Source of the DNA: an uncultured Aquimarina sp. | GTDB lineage: Bacteria; Bacteroidota; Bacteroidia; Flavobacteriales; Flavobacteriaceae | Assembly (NCBI RefSeq): GCF_947496855.1 | Contig: NZ_CANMED010000002.1 | Coordinates: 682,001 to 746,000, forward strand | Length of the DNA: 64,000 nucleotides | Direction of reading: 5' to 3' | Shown here: piece by piece, positions 1 through 7,403 of the stretch | Numbering within the stretch: the first letter of the stretch is position 1 | Layout of the letters: every line of letters begins with the position of its first letter | Position numbers and translations under genes: made by a program | The notes under the pieces: generated by a model | Seen by the model: only the letters and a program-made list of their open reading frames with translations | Databases searched by the model: none | Told to the model about the DNA's origin: nothing

Positions 1-218
1 TTGTTCTTAATTGCCCAAAACGCTGCAAGAAGTATAACCGCTGTTAATCCATTAATACTAGCATAAATTGGTGGCAGAAAAGTAAGTGGTTCTACATCAA
101 AACCTAATTTACGGAGGTTTACACCAAATAAAACAGCTACTGCCAAAGGTATTCCTATAGACAATATAACGATCCACTTGCTATATTTACTTTCTATATC
201 GGTAGTATCCTTACTCAT
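1..218 (-). CDS. DUF420 family membrane protein, partial (C-terminus outside window)
   Basis: Reading leftward from an ATG at 218, an open frame of about 72 codons runs off the left edge. It starts MSKDTTDIESKYSKWIVISI and contains two hydrophobic stretches (about residues 14-27 and 49-66), the second with a GLTAVILLAAFWAIKN sequence typical of the N-terminal half of DUF420 (YozB/CtaM-like) proteins. In this family the gene sits next to SCO1 and cytochrome oxidase genes, where it is thought to help oxidase assembly. The start overlaps the SCO1 stop codon (211-213) by 8 bases, so it is probably co-translated with SCO1. The family call rests on the partial sequence plus gene context. Confidence 0.8.
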   Translation of the reverse strand, partial: MSKDTTDIESKYSKWIVILSIGIPLAVAVLFGVNLRKLGFDVEPLTFLPPIYASINGLTAVILLAAFWAIKN

Positions 219-945
219 TTTCTTTTAATAATTTTTTGATATCCTCTAATAAGATTGTGATTTGCTCTTCTTCTCCGTTTTCATCTTTTCCTTCTTCAAC
301 CCCTATCGTACCTCTATAATATATAATTGGATTTCCAGAGGCATCATAGCGAGATCTAATATACCCTTGCTGATCAATTAAGGCGAAGTATCCATTATGT
401 TCAAAACCACCAGGAACTTCAGGGTTTTCTGCTGCATAAATATTAAAGCCAGCATTGGCTAATTCATATAAATCTTCTCTATCTCCAGTTAGTAGATTCC
501 AATCAGGATGAGTAATCTCATAATTTTCCGCATATTTCTTAAGTATACGTGGTGAGTCACGTTTTGGGTTAATGGAGAAAGAAGCTACTCCAAAATTCTC
601 ATAATTCTTAAGTTTATTTTGCAAATACACCATATTACTGGTCATTTTAGGACAAATAGTAGGGCAACTTGTAAAGAAAAAATCAACTACATATACCTTT
701 CCCTTATAGTCGTGATTGGTAATTAGCAAACTATCTTGATTCAGAAATGCAAATTCGGGAACTTTTCTAGGTTTCCCATTAATCTTTATATAAGATAGCT
801 TTTCATTAGCCACAGGATTATCTGCACTCATCCTATCATTTTTAACAATAGAAGTATCCTTAACTCTATTAACAATTTTAGGAATAAAAATAATCCCAAA
901 AATCAATATAACAAATGATATACCTACGTATGAATACTTCTTCAT
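211..945 (-). CDS. SCO1/SenC/PrrC family copper chaperone for cytochrome oxidase
   Basis: A 244-residue membrane-anchored protein with one N-terminal transmembrane segment (about residues 5-22) and a periplasmic thioredoxin-like domain. The copper site is complete: CPTIC (C94 and C98) and a distal histidine in the FEHNGYFALID segment (about H183). SCO proteins deliver copper to, or reduce, the CuA centre of oxidase subunit II. The gene lies three bases after an SCO-like protein without cysteines (949-1602) and overlaps the DUF420 gene, in the second transcription unit of the oxidase accessory cluster. The CuA-bearing CoxB it would serve is at 31490-32566. Confidence 0.93.
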   Translation of the reverse strand: MKKYSYVGISFVILIFGIIFIPKIVNRVKDTSIVKNDRMSADNPVANEKLSYIKINGKPRKVPEFAFLNQDSLLITNHDYKGKVYVVDFFFTSCPTICPKMTSNMVYLQNKLKNYENFGVASFSINPKRDSPRILKKYAENYEITHPDWNLLTGDREDLYELANAGFNIYAAENPEVPGGFEHNGYFALIDQQGYIRSRYDASGNPIIYYRGTIGVEEGKDENGEEEQITILLEDIKKLLKENE

Positions 946-948
946 TTT

Positions 949-1602
949 CTATTTTTCTTTACGGTCTGCTTTATATTTTTTGAGTGCTAGACGGTATTCT
1001 GCCAGAACAACTTTTACATCATCTACCATAACATTATTAAGATCCCCTACCGAACTAGTATCATAACCATATATCTTTTCTTCGTTTTTCTCCAAATTCT
1101 CTTCTCTCCCCCTTAAATCGCCTTCTTTATCAATTATAAACACATAGTTAGTGGCTATTCTTTGATCTAATGTGTAAGGAGTTCTTAGTCCTTTAAAAAA
1201 ACGCTGAATGCTCTCTGGAGTTCCAAAAATAAATTTCCATCCTGATACATCCTCTATAGTATCCAATTCTTCTAAGAGTTCTTTAGCAGCATTCTCACTT
1301 CCATATGGTAAAATCATTACAAATTGGAAATCTCTGAACTCGTAGTTTTTTTTATAAATTTTTTGATTTAGATTAAAAGCATTCCCTTTTTTATTATAAA
1401 TACCTTCTCCAAAAAAACCTAATATTGTAATCTTATCTTTTAAAGTAACACGCTCTCCTGTTAGACTTTCGAAGCTGTCGAGATTACCTATAGATTCTTT
1501 TAAAACAGGAAGTTTAGAAAAGTTATCTACCGCTGAAGCAAAAAACAAATACATTACTATAGGCAGTATAAACAGTATTCCAAGAACTAAAAACTTTTTC
1601 AT
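949..1602 (-). CDS. membrane-anchored SCO/thioredoxin-like protein lacking cysteines
   Basis: A 217-residue protein with one N-terminal transmembrane segment (residues 3-24). The rest resembles a thioredoxin-like fold: a strand where SCO proteins carry the CxxxC motif (here ILGFFGEGIYNKKG), a middle strand (FQFVMILPYG), and a late strand YVFIIDKEGDLRGRE that matches the FALIDQQGYIRSRY strand of the neighbouring SCO1. There is no cysteine anywhere in the protein, so it cannot bind copper or do thiol chemistry like SCO1. It is first in a short operon with SCO1 and the DUF420 gene, behind its own predicted promoter. A structural or accessory role in oxidase assembly is inference from position. 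Confidence 0.75.
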   Translation of the reverse strand: MKKFLVLGILFILPIVMYLFFASAVDNFSKLPVLKESIGNLDSFESLTGERVTLKDKITILGFFGEGIYNKKGNAFNLNQKIYKKNYEFRDFQFVMILPYGSENAAKELLEELDTIEDVSGWKFIFGTPESIQRFFKGLRTPYTLDQRIATNYVFIIDKEGDLRGREENLEKNEEKIYGYDTSSVGDLNNVMVDDVKVVLAEYRLALKKYKADRKEK

Positions 1603-1627
1603 TAAATCATATACTTTACTTCATGTA

Positions 1628-1655
1628 CAAAAATAAAAAAGACGGCTGAAAACAA
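1628..1655 (-). promoter_or_regulatory. predicted promoter for the SCO-like/SCO1/DUF420 unit
   Basis: Reading the minus strand, TTG (1653-1655), 17 bases, then TATTTTTG (1628-1635) match the Bacteroidota -33/-7 consensus TTG...TAnnTTTG. The -33 element lies in the loop region of the upstream gene's terminator hairpin (1637-1664), so terminator and promoter are overlapped. The start codon at 1602 would give a leader of about 20 bases. Confidence 0.5.
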
Positions 1656-1664
1656 CCGTCTTTT
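1637..1664 (-). terminator. intrinsic terminator after oxidase subunit IV
   Basis: A 9-bp stem (AAAAGACGG / CCGTCTTTT, 10-base loop) with an A-rich run on its left, which is a U tract for leftward transcription. It lies between the subunit IV stop (1708) and the next gene start (1602), splitting the cluster into two transcription units. Confidence 0.7.
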
Positions 1665-1707
1665 ACTATCTTTTATTATGCTTTTAACTTATCCAAAAAG
1701 GTTACAT

Positions 1708-2064
1708 TTAGAAGTCCCAGCTTTTGTGTCCAGATTTAAACACTTCATATATATAATCTCCTTCTGTTAATAATATAAACATTAAGTAGCAAATTAGAAA
1801 TATTGCTGTCCATACCACTGCTCTTCTCAATCCTTTAGTTTCACCTTCCATGTGCATAAATGCCCAAGTAATAAGATATGCTTTATATAATGTTAGTATG
1901 ATGAAGAACCAGTTCAGTAATTTCATACTAATAAAAGTAGCCATCATAAAATCAGGCTTCCATATTCCAAATATCACTTCAACAATAGTAACAAGTGATA
2001 AAATGAAAAAAACTTTCCAGATTCGTGATATATTAGATTCGTGATGTACTGTATCGTGTGCCAT
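1708..2064 (-). CDS. caa3-type cytochrome c oxidase subunit IV family protein
   Basis: A 118-residue protein with three predicted transmembrane segments (about residues 15-35, 48-70 and 82-102) and the MKLLNWFFIILTLYKAYLITWAFMHM region typical of the prokaryotic caa3 subunit IV family (COX4_pro). The conserved FMHME motif follows the second helix. It is the small accessory subunit of the heme-copper oxidase and lies 23 bases after a subunit III gene. It is the last gene before the terminator at 1637-1664. The N-terminus is rich in His (MAHDTVHHES). Confidence 0.88.
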   Translation of the reverse strand: MAHDTVHHESNISRIWKVFFILSLVTIVEVIFGIWKPDFMMATFISMKLLNWFFIILTLYKAYLITWAFMHMEGETKGLRRAVVWTAIFLICYLMFILLTEGDYIYEVFKSGHKSWDF

Positions 2065-2087
2065 ATTATACTAAAATTCTTTTATTA

Positions 2088-3071
2088 TTAAACCAGGTAG
2101 AAAAATGTAAATACAAATACCCAAACTAAATCTACAAAGTGCCAGTAAAGACCGACCTTTTCTACCATTTCATAGCTCTTTCTTCTCTCGTACGTTCCTA
2201 TTATCACATTAAAAAATATGATAATATTAATTACAACTCCAGATAGTACGTGAAATCCGTGAAATCCTGTAATAAAAAAGAAGAAATTTGCGAATAACGG
2301 TGTTCCGTATTCATTATGTACTAAGTTAGCTCCTTCCACAATACCAACAGCATCTGTATTCAACTTTCTTAAGGATTCTTCTCTGGACAATATTGTTTTT
2401 TCTCCTTTATCCGTAAGTATTTGTGTTCTTATCAAAAGATCACTTCTTTTTGAAAAGCCTGCTCTTACTTCTTCTACGGTATACGTCGGTAACGTACCTT
2501 CTGAGTCATACCAAATTCCTTTTTTGCTTTCGTGCTGCACTCTTTCTTTATGATCATCCATAATAGCAATATCGTGCAATGCAACTCTATGTCCTTCGGC
2601 ATCTACGAACTGTAATATCTGACCACCTTTAGTCTCTACAGCACCATATTCTCCTTTGATAAAGTTTTTCCACTCCCAAGCCTGTGAACCTACGAATATT
2701 GCTCCTCCAATAATGGTAAGAAACATATAAAGAATTACTTTCTTTTGTTTCATATGATGACCTGCGTCTACTGCTAGCACCATAGTTACAGAAGAAAATA
2801 TCAATATAAACGTCATCAATGCTACATAATACATTGGTGCGTCCACTCCGTGAAGGAACGGAAAGTGATTAAATACTTCATCGGCTATTGGCCATGAATC
2901 GATAAACTTAAATCTTGAAAAACCGTAAGCAGCAAGAAACCCAGAGAATGTAAGCGCATCAGACAGGATAAAAAACCACATCATCATCTTACCATAACTC
3001 ACCTTGAGCGGTTGATTACCTCCACCCCAAGTTTTACCTTCTGTACCTGTGTTAGTAACAGTTGTTTCCAT
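2088..3071 (-). CDS. cytochrome c oxidase subunit III, long form with hydrophilic insert
   Basis: A 327-residue heme-copper oxidase subunit III. Transmembrane segments lie at about residues 27-50, 80-100, 112-130, 258-290 and 305-327. The C-terminal part carries the family hallmarks FFITGFHGFHVLSGVV and GLYWHFVDLVWVFVFTFFYLV. Between the third and fourth helices (about residues 139-255) is a hydrophilic insert of roughly 115 residues that ordinary subunit III proteins lack. It is 48 bases downstream of a second, insert-free subunit III. The pair is usual in Bacteroidota; each presumably supplies part of, or an alternative to, the membrane subunit next to CoxA. Confidence 0.93.
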   Translation of the reverse strand: METTVTNTGTEGKTWGGGNQPLKVSYGKMMMWFFILSDALTFSGFLAAYGFSRFKFIDSWPIADEVFNHFPFLHGVDAPMYYVALMTFILIFSSVTMVLAVDAGHHMKQKKVILYMFLTIIGGAIFVGSQAWEWKNFIKGEYGAVETKGGQILQFVDAEGHRVALHDIAIMDDHKERVQHESKKGIWYDSEGTLPTYTVEEVRAGFSKRSDLLIRTQILTDKGEKTILSREESLRKLNTDAVGIVEGANLVHNEYGTPLFANFFFFITGFHGFHVLSGVVINIIIFFNVIIGTYERRKSYEMVEKVGLYWHFVDLVWVFVFTFFYLV

Positions 3072-3119
3072 ATATAGAATTTGGTATTGTTAAATTTTCC
3101 ACAAAAGTAATCAATTTTA

Positions 3120-3701
3120 TTATCTCACGAAATATAAAAATAAAAAGAGATAAACCCATAAAACATCTACGAAATGCCAATACATAGCACCCAGTTCTAA
3201 ACCAAGGGTTTGCCCTCTTTTATACTTTTGTTTAAAATGATTATAAATTACGACTAAAAGCACTATTAGCCCGACAATTACGTGAACTATATGCAATACT
3301 ACTATGATATACAAAAAAGTAGGCACAATATTAGCGGACGGTCCTGTAAAATAATATCCCTGTGCCATGATATCTTCAAATCCCTGAAATTGCATAAATA
3401 CAAACAAGATTCCAAGACTCAATGTTGTTAATAATAAAATAGTTGCTAAGCTTCGATTTTCTTTTTCAATTGCTTTTTTTACAAAGTAAAAAGCAATACT
3501 ACTAGTAATAATAACTAAAACACTTGCTATGAAAGCATCTGGAAAAACAAGATCAGTCAACCAGTCTTCCCTGGTTTTACTTACCACATAAGCACTGGTA
3601 AGACCAGCAAATGTCATGGTCATACTGACCATAGCAAACCACATCATGGTTTTTTTTGCTCTTTTCTGTTTTTCGATTGTTGTTCCTTGCGTTAAATCCA
3701 T
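3120..3701 (-). CDS. cytochrome c oxidase subunit III, short form
   Basis: A 193-residue subunit III family protein with five predicted transmembrane helices (around residues 20-42, 52-73, 84-104, 128-152 and 170-190). Motifs include TFLYIIVVLHIVHVIVGLIV and GAMYWHFVDVLWVYLFLFLYFVR, the latter nearly the same as the end of the long paralogue next door. It stabilises the heme-copper catalytic subunit and may hold lipids. Its start overlaps the end of the heme O synthase gene by 10 bases, which suggests translational coupling. Reads as the second gene of the unit driven from about 4640. Confidence 0.93.
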   Translation of the reverse strand: MDLTQGTTIEKQKRAKKTMMWFAMVSMTMTFAGLTSAYVVSKTREDWLTDLVFPDAFIASVLVIITSSIAFYFVKKAIEKENRSLATILLLTTLSLGILFVFMQFQGFEDIMAQGYYFTGPSANIVPTFLYIIVVLHIVHVIVGLIVLLVVIYNHFKQKYKRGQTLGLELGAMYWHFVDVLWVYLFLFLYFVR

Positions 3702-4603
3702 GCACGAATAAATTTATCTGCAACATAAATAATTTGCAGCAATGTAATGTAAGAAACACTTGCCAGCATCAATTGTTTTGCTGTCTTAGCATCTCTCACT
3801 TTATACAAGCGGATTGCATATCTAAATAAAAACCCACCAAGTATTAAAATTAAAATTCCGGAAACCGGAGTAATATATAATTTACCAGTAACACCAAACA
3901 CTGGTATCAATGAGGTAATCACTGTCCATAAAGTATAAATGATCACTTGGGTAGCTGTTCCTTTATCTCTTTTGCCGGTAGGTAACATAAAGAAACCTCC
4001 TTTTTTATAATCATCAAACAAAAACCAGCCTATTGCCCAAAAATGTGGAAACTGCCAGAAAAATTGAATCATAAACAAAGTGCCCGGTTCTATACCAAAA
4101 TCATTTGTTGCTGCTACCCATCCTAACATAAATGGTATTGCTCCAGGAATAGCTCCAACGAAAACTGATAAAGGAGTTTTAGTCTTTAATGGAGTATATA
4201 GACTAACATATATGAAAATTGAAATTGCCCCAAACATAGCTGTTTTAGGATTTATAAAATATAGTACAGAAATCCCAAAAACAGTAAAAACAGCTGCAAT
4301 TGCAAAAGCGGTATTCACAGACATCCTACCTGACGGAATTGGTCTATCTTTAGTACGATCCATCAAAACATCAAGATCACGTTCTATAATCTGATTAAAA
4401 GCATTAGATGCTCCAACCATAAAATACCCTCCAATTGATAAAAGAACTAGTGTACTCCAAGAAATAGTATCAACTCCTAATAAATAACCAGCCACGGATG
4501 AAAAAACTACACTTAACGCTAATCGCATTTTAGTGATCTCTTTAAAATCCTGAATCACAGAAACTTTGGCTGTATCGACTTGGGTTATACTCAAATTTTG
4601 CAC
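3692..4603 (-). CDS. ctaB: protoheme IX farnesyltransferase (heme O synthase)
   Basis: A 303-residue UbiA-superfamily membrane prenyltransferase that attaches a farnesyl group to heme B to make heme O, the precursor of heme A for the oxidase. Visible motifs are the first Asp-rich site NAFNQIIERDLDVLMDRTKDRP (about residues 66-87) and the second-site region FDDYKKGGFFMLPTGKRDKG (about residues 197-216); about nine hydrophobic helices are present. The start is GTG at 4601-4603 (MQNLSITQVD...). A later ATG at MRLALSV would remove a normal cytosolic N-terminus. First gene of the oxidase accessory unit, with a good promoter upstream. Confidence 0.94.
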   Translation of the reverse strand: MQNLSITQVDTAKVSVIQDFKEITKMRLALSVVFSSVAGYLLGVDTISWSTLVLLSIGGYFMVGASNAFNQIIERDLDVLMDRTKDRPIPSGRMSVNTAFAIAAVFTVFGISVLYFINPKTAMFGAISIFIYVSLYTPLKTKTPLSVFVGAIPGAIPFMLGWVAATNDFGIEPGTLFMIQFFWQFPHFWAIGWFLFDDYKKGGFFMLPTGKRDKGTATQVIIYTLWTVITSLIPVFGVTGKLYITPVSGILILILGGFLFRYAIRLYKVRDAKTAKQLMLASVSYITLLQIIYVADKFIRAWI

Positions 4604-4634
4604 GTTAACTAAATAGCTTTTTTAAAAAGTGGTG

Positions 4635-4665
4635 CAAAGATATGCGTTAAAAGCATTTTAGACAA
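4635..4665 (-). promoter_or_regulatory. predicted promoter of the heme O synthase/oxidase subunit unit
   Basis: On the minus strand GTTG (TTG at 4663-4665), 20 bases, then TATCTTTG (4635-4642) match the Bacteroidota consensus. The GTG start at 4603 lies about 30 bases downstream of the -7 element. Confidence 0.6.
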
Positions 4666-4778
4666 CTTATAACTATTTATAATTGCCCTTTTAACAACTG
4701 TTATAGCTAAAAAATAAGTTTAAGCATAGTTTCGCCACAATTTCAACTGTTAAAAACACAATAGTTATCAAAGTAAAA

Positions 4779-4800
4779 ACCCAGCTAAAAATAGCTGGGT
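4779..4800 (-). terminator. intrinsic terminator after first tonB paralogue
   Basis: Perfect 8-bp stem ACCCAGCT/AGCTGGGT with a six-base loop, flanked on the left by AAAAA (a U tract leftward). It lies nine bases past the stop of the tonB paralogue at 4809. Confidence 0.8.
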
Positions 4801-4808
4801 CTTATCAC

Positions 4809-5552
4809 TTAATCCTGAATCTTAAAAACAATCGGCAGTTGATATACCACATCAACAGCTTTACCCCTTTGTTTTCCAGGAGTCATTTTTGGAAATGTTT
4901 TAGTTACTCTAATAGCTTCTTTTTCTAAAGCTTTATGAGCCGCTCTTGCCTTAATATTTTGAACTGTTCCATCTTTATTAACCTCGAACTCAACACTAAT
5001 TCTTTGCCTTCCGGTTAACCCATACTTTTCGCCTAAGCTCGCATTAAACTTATCTGTAACCCATCTATTTATTTTCTCAGAAAAACAGGCTGCCTTTTCA
5101 TCATTGGTTTCCAAATTCTCGCACCCAGGAAAAACAGGAACACCCTCGACTGCTATAAACCTCACCTTTTCTACTTGAGCAGGATCCTCAATATGATCTA
5201 ATGAATCAATGTTAAATGGAACAATACCTGCCGAAGGTTTATTCAAAAACTCCTTATCTAGTGCACTTAACTCTTCACCTTTTTCAATAATCTTGAATTC
5301 TTCAGGGGCTTGATTTTGCTTCTCTACTTTTTCTACGACCACTTTCTCTTTCGGCTCAACATACTCCTTAAAATCTCCGTTCCAAGCAACGGTTTCTATT
5401 GGATACTCAAAAGGTTCTTTACTTAGTCGAACTACTGAAACAGAAGTATACATCTCGAACATTACAAAAGCGAATAAAAGGCTTGCTATAAGCCCAATCT
5501 GAAAGTTTACCAATGTACTTTTTCGTACATTAGCGTCATGCTTGTTACTCAT
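4809..5552 (-). CDS. energy transducer TonB (tandem paralogue, distal copy)
   Basis: A 247-residue TonB-type protein. A single N-terminal transmembrane helix (about residues 16-38) is followed by an acidic/proline-poor periplasmic linker and a C-terminal TonB domain ending with PKMTPGKQRGKAVDVVYQLPIVFKIQD. The Bacteroidota signature VPVFPGCENLETNDEKAAC, with two conserved cysteines, precedes the domain. It passes proton-motive energy from ExbBD to TonB-dependent receptors. The open frame extends upstream to 5684, but that stretch runs through the neighbour's terminator and promoter; the ATG at 5552 (MSNKHDANVRKS) matches the start of the next copy. No exbB/exbD genes are in the window. Confidence 0.88.
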   Translation of the reverse strand: MSNKHDANVRKSTLVNFQIGLIASLLFAFVMFEMYTSVSVVRLSKEPFEYPIETVAWNGDFKEYVEPKEKVVVEKVEKQNQAPEEFKIIEKGEELSALDKEFLNKPSAGIVPFNIDSLDHIEDPAQVEKVRFIAVEGVPVFPGCENLETNDEKAACFSEKINRWVTDKFNASLGEKYGLTGRQRISVEFEVNKDGTVQNIKARAAHKALEKEAIRVTKTFPKMTPGKQRGKAVDVVYQLPIVFKIQD

Positions 5553-5564
5553 ACTATTTAGTTT

Positions 5565-5594
5565 TAACGTTACAATTAAAATCTGGATCAACAA
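5565..5594 (-). promoter_or_regulatory. duplicated promoter-like element before tonB paralogue
   Basis: Minus strand TTGTTG (5589-5594), 16 bases, TAACGTTA (5565-5572), then the ATG at 5552. The same arrangement with identical spacing precedes the next copy (6421-6450), while the 16-base spacers differ, which points to selection on the two boxes. The -7-like box is also an 8-base palindrome, so an operator is an alternative. Confidence 0.45.
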
Positions 5595-5606
5595 GCATAC
5601 CAAAAA

Positions 5607-5640
5607 AGAATCCCGTATACGTTTATCGTAACGGGATTCT
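5607..5640 (-). terminator. intrinsic terminator after second tonB paralogue
   Basis: 10-bp stem AGAATCCCGT/ACGGGATTCT with an inner TAC/GTA extension and an A run on its left (5602-5607), giving a U tract for leftward transcription. It lies between two tonB copies. Confidence 0.8.
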
Positions 5641-5661
5641 AATATTTTAAATAATTTATTT

Positions 5662-6408
5662 TTAATTCTGAACTTTAAACACAATTGGTAACTGATATTT
5701 TACCGTTACAGGTCTCTTACGTTGTTTTCCTGGGGTCATCTTAGGAAATAAGCCAATTACTCTTTCTGCTTCCTTTTTAAGCTTAGGATGCGGAGCTCTG
5801 ACTTGTATATTCTTAATAGTCCCATCTGCAGCAACGTCGAATAAAGTATAAATCCTTTGCACACCTTCTAAACCGTAATCTCTTCCTAGATCAGTATCAA
5901 ACTTCTTAGAAATGATTTTACTGATTTTCTCAGAAAAGCAAGCTGCTCTTTCTTTATTGGTTTTTAAACCTTCACAACCAGGAAAGATTGGCACATCTTC
6001 CACTATAGAAAACGGAACATTTGTAAGGATTTCCTCTTCCTCATCATCCACAAGAGCATCTGGGTTAAATGGCTTAGACTCAACTGGTGGTTTTTCGCTC
6101 TTAAACTCATTCGTCAAATCATCAATAGCCTTATCATCTTCAACTACTTCAAATTCTGTAGGATCTGGGATTGGCTCAGGTCTTTTTTGCGCAACCACTT
6201 TTTGCTCAGGTTCCTGATAGACTGCAAATTGTTCATTCCAAATAAGAGATTCATCTTCTAAGACTATTTGTTTATCCAAAGTCTTATCAATGGGTTCTGA
6301 AGTATACACTTCAAACATTACATAGGTAAATAATAGACTTGCTATAAGTCCAATTTGAAAGTTTACCAATGTGCCTTTTCGCACATTAGTTTCATGCTTG
6401 TTACTCAT
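5662..6408 (-). CDS. energy transducer TonB (tandem paralogue, middle copy)
   Basis: A 248-residue TonB-family protein with a transmembrane helix at about residues 17-38, a charged linker with IPDPTEFEVVEDD and a C-terminal TonB domain ending PVTVKYQLPIVFKVQN. The VPIFPGCEGLKTNKERAACFSEKI segment matches the other two copies, including both cysteines. The first 20 residues (MSNKHETNVRKGTLVNFQIG) are almost identical to the downstream copy, showing a fairly recent duplication. Start chosen at the ATG at 6408 for the same reason as its paralogue. Terminators on both sides and a promoter-like element upstream make it a single-gene unit. Confidence 0.88.
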   Translation of the reverse strand: MSNKHETNVRKGTLVNFQIGLIASLLFTYVMFEVYTSEPIDKTLDKQIVLEDESLIWNEQFAVYQEPEQKVVAQKRPEPIPDPTEFEVVEDDKAIDDLTNEFKSEKPPVESKPFNPDALVDDEEEEILTNVPFSIVEDVPIFPGCEGLKTNKERAACFSEKISKIISKKFDTDLGRDYGLEGVQRIYTLFDVAADGTIKNIQVRAPHPKLKKEAERVIGLFPKMTPGKQRKRPVTVKYQLPIVFKVQN

Positions 6409-6420
6409 ATCATTTAGTTT

Positions 6421-6450
6421 TAACGTTACAGTTAATTCTAAACACAACAA
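6421..6450 (-). promoter_or_regulatory. duplicated promoter-like element before tonB paralogue
   Basis: Minus strand TTGTTG (6445-6450), 16 bases, TAACGTTA (6421-6428), ATG at 6408. Same boxes and spacing as at 5565-5594. The sequence from GGTATGC just upstream to the ATG appears to have been copied together with the gene. Confidence 0.45.
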
Positions 6451-6466
6451 GCATACCAAAAAAAAG

Positions 6467-6496
6467 AATCCCCTTTGCTTTACAACAAAGGGGATT
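6467..6496 (-). terminator. intrinsic terminator after third tonB paralogue
   Basis: Perfect 11-bp stem AATCCCCTTTG/CAAAGGGGATT with an eight-base loop and an A8 run on its left, a strong U tract leftward. It directly follows the tonB copy that stops at 6519. Confidence 0.85.
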
Positions 6497-6518
6497 ATAA
6501 TATATAAAAAAGTTTTGC

Positions 6519-7244
6519 TTAATCCTGAACTTGAAAAACAATAGGCAAAGAATACAGTACACCTACTGCTTTTCCTCTTTGTTTACCGGGAGTCATTTTA
6601 GGAAGCATTTTTATTACTCTTTGTGCTTCTTTCTCTAATCTTGGGTGTGGACCTCTAGCCTGAACTCCCACAATATTCCCGCTTCTATCAATCTTAAAAC
6701 GAACGTATATTCTGTTCACTCCAGAAAGACCTAACTCACTTCCTAATTCTGTATTAAACTTACGGTTAACGAACTTCTTAACCTTATCACTCATACATTT
6801 CTTTTTTGCAGTATTTCCAGCTTCTTTTTCACAACCAGGAAAAACAGGAACATTTTCAATTACAGCGAAAGGTACATCGGCAATTTCTTCGTCTTCTTCT
6901 ACGTCTTCTACTTCTTCAACTTCAACAATTTCTTCTTCCTGATTAGTTTCAGTAGATTCTATAATTGTTTCCTCTACTTCTTCTTCATCTTCTACAACAT
7001 CGATAATTTCCGGCGCTGGTGGTGGAGGTGGTGGAGGTGGTGGAGTATTTAAGTTTTGAGTAATAGGAACTTCTTCTTCCTCTAATTCATCAAGATTCAC
7101 CTGACCTATGTCGATATTACTTCTATCATAGGTTTTCCACTCTATACTTTGCCATGTAACAAATAAAACTACAATTAGTCCAAGTTGTAAAAACAAGGCA
7201 CTTTTTTTGGTCAAATCTGCTTTCGGATTTTTCTTTGGTTCCAT
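6519..7244 (-). CDS. energy transducer TonB (tandem paralogue, proximal copy)
   Basis: A 241-residue TonB-family protein, the most classical of the three. It has a cytoplasmic N-terminus (MEPKKNPKADLTKKS), a transmembrane helix (about residues 17-34), a nine-proline run followed by a highly acidic E/V-rich linker (about residues 66-125), the VPVFPGCEKEAGNTAKKKC motif and a TonB C-terminal domain ending LYSLPIVFQVQD. In Bacteroidota such genes often stand alone from exbBD. The linker differs strongly from the other two copies, whereas the C-terminal domain is well kept, so the copies probably contact the same kind of receptor TonB box from different distances. Confidence 0.92.
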   Translation of the reverse strand: MEPKKNPKADLTKKSALFLQLGLIVVLFVTWQSIEWKTYDRSNIDIGQVNLDELEEEEVPITQNLNTPPPPPPPPPAPEIIDVVEDEEEVEETIIESTETNQEEEIVEVEEVEDVEEDEEIADVPFAVIENVPVFPGCEKEAGNTAKKKCMSDKVKKFVNRKFNTELGSELGLSGVNRIYVRFKIDRSGNIVGVQARGPHPRLEKEAQRVIKMLPKMTPGKQRGKAVGVLYSLPIVFQVQD

Positions 7245-7403
7245 ATTACAATGTTATTATATGATTGCTAAAATAGCTAATTTCTTTGGTATTTTCCAAC
7301 TAATAGTAAAAATGTAAAACAAAAAATACAATTTTTAACTTTTAGCGACTGTAAATTATGTTGTGATTATCAACAGCTAATCTAATATTCTCACTAATTA
7401 ACT

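Noticed and set aside
5553..5684. N-terminal extension of the distal tonB frame (44 extra residues)
   Set aside because: It runs through the neighbouring gene's terminator and promoter-like boxes, and the paralogue starts at the same MSNKH position, so the ATG at 5552 was used.
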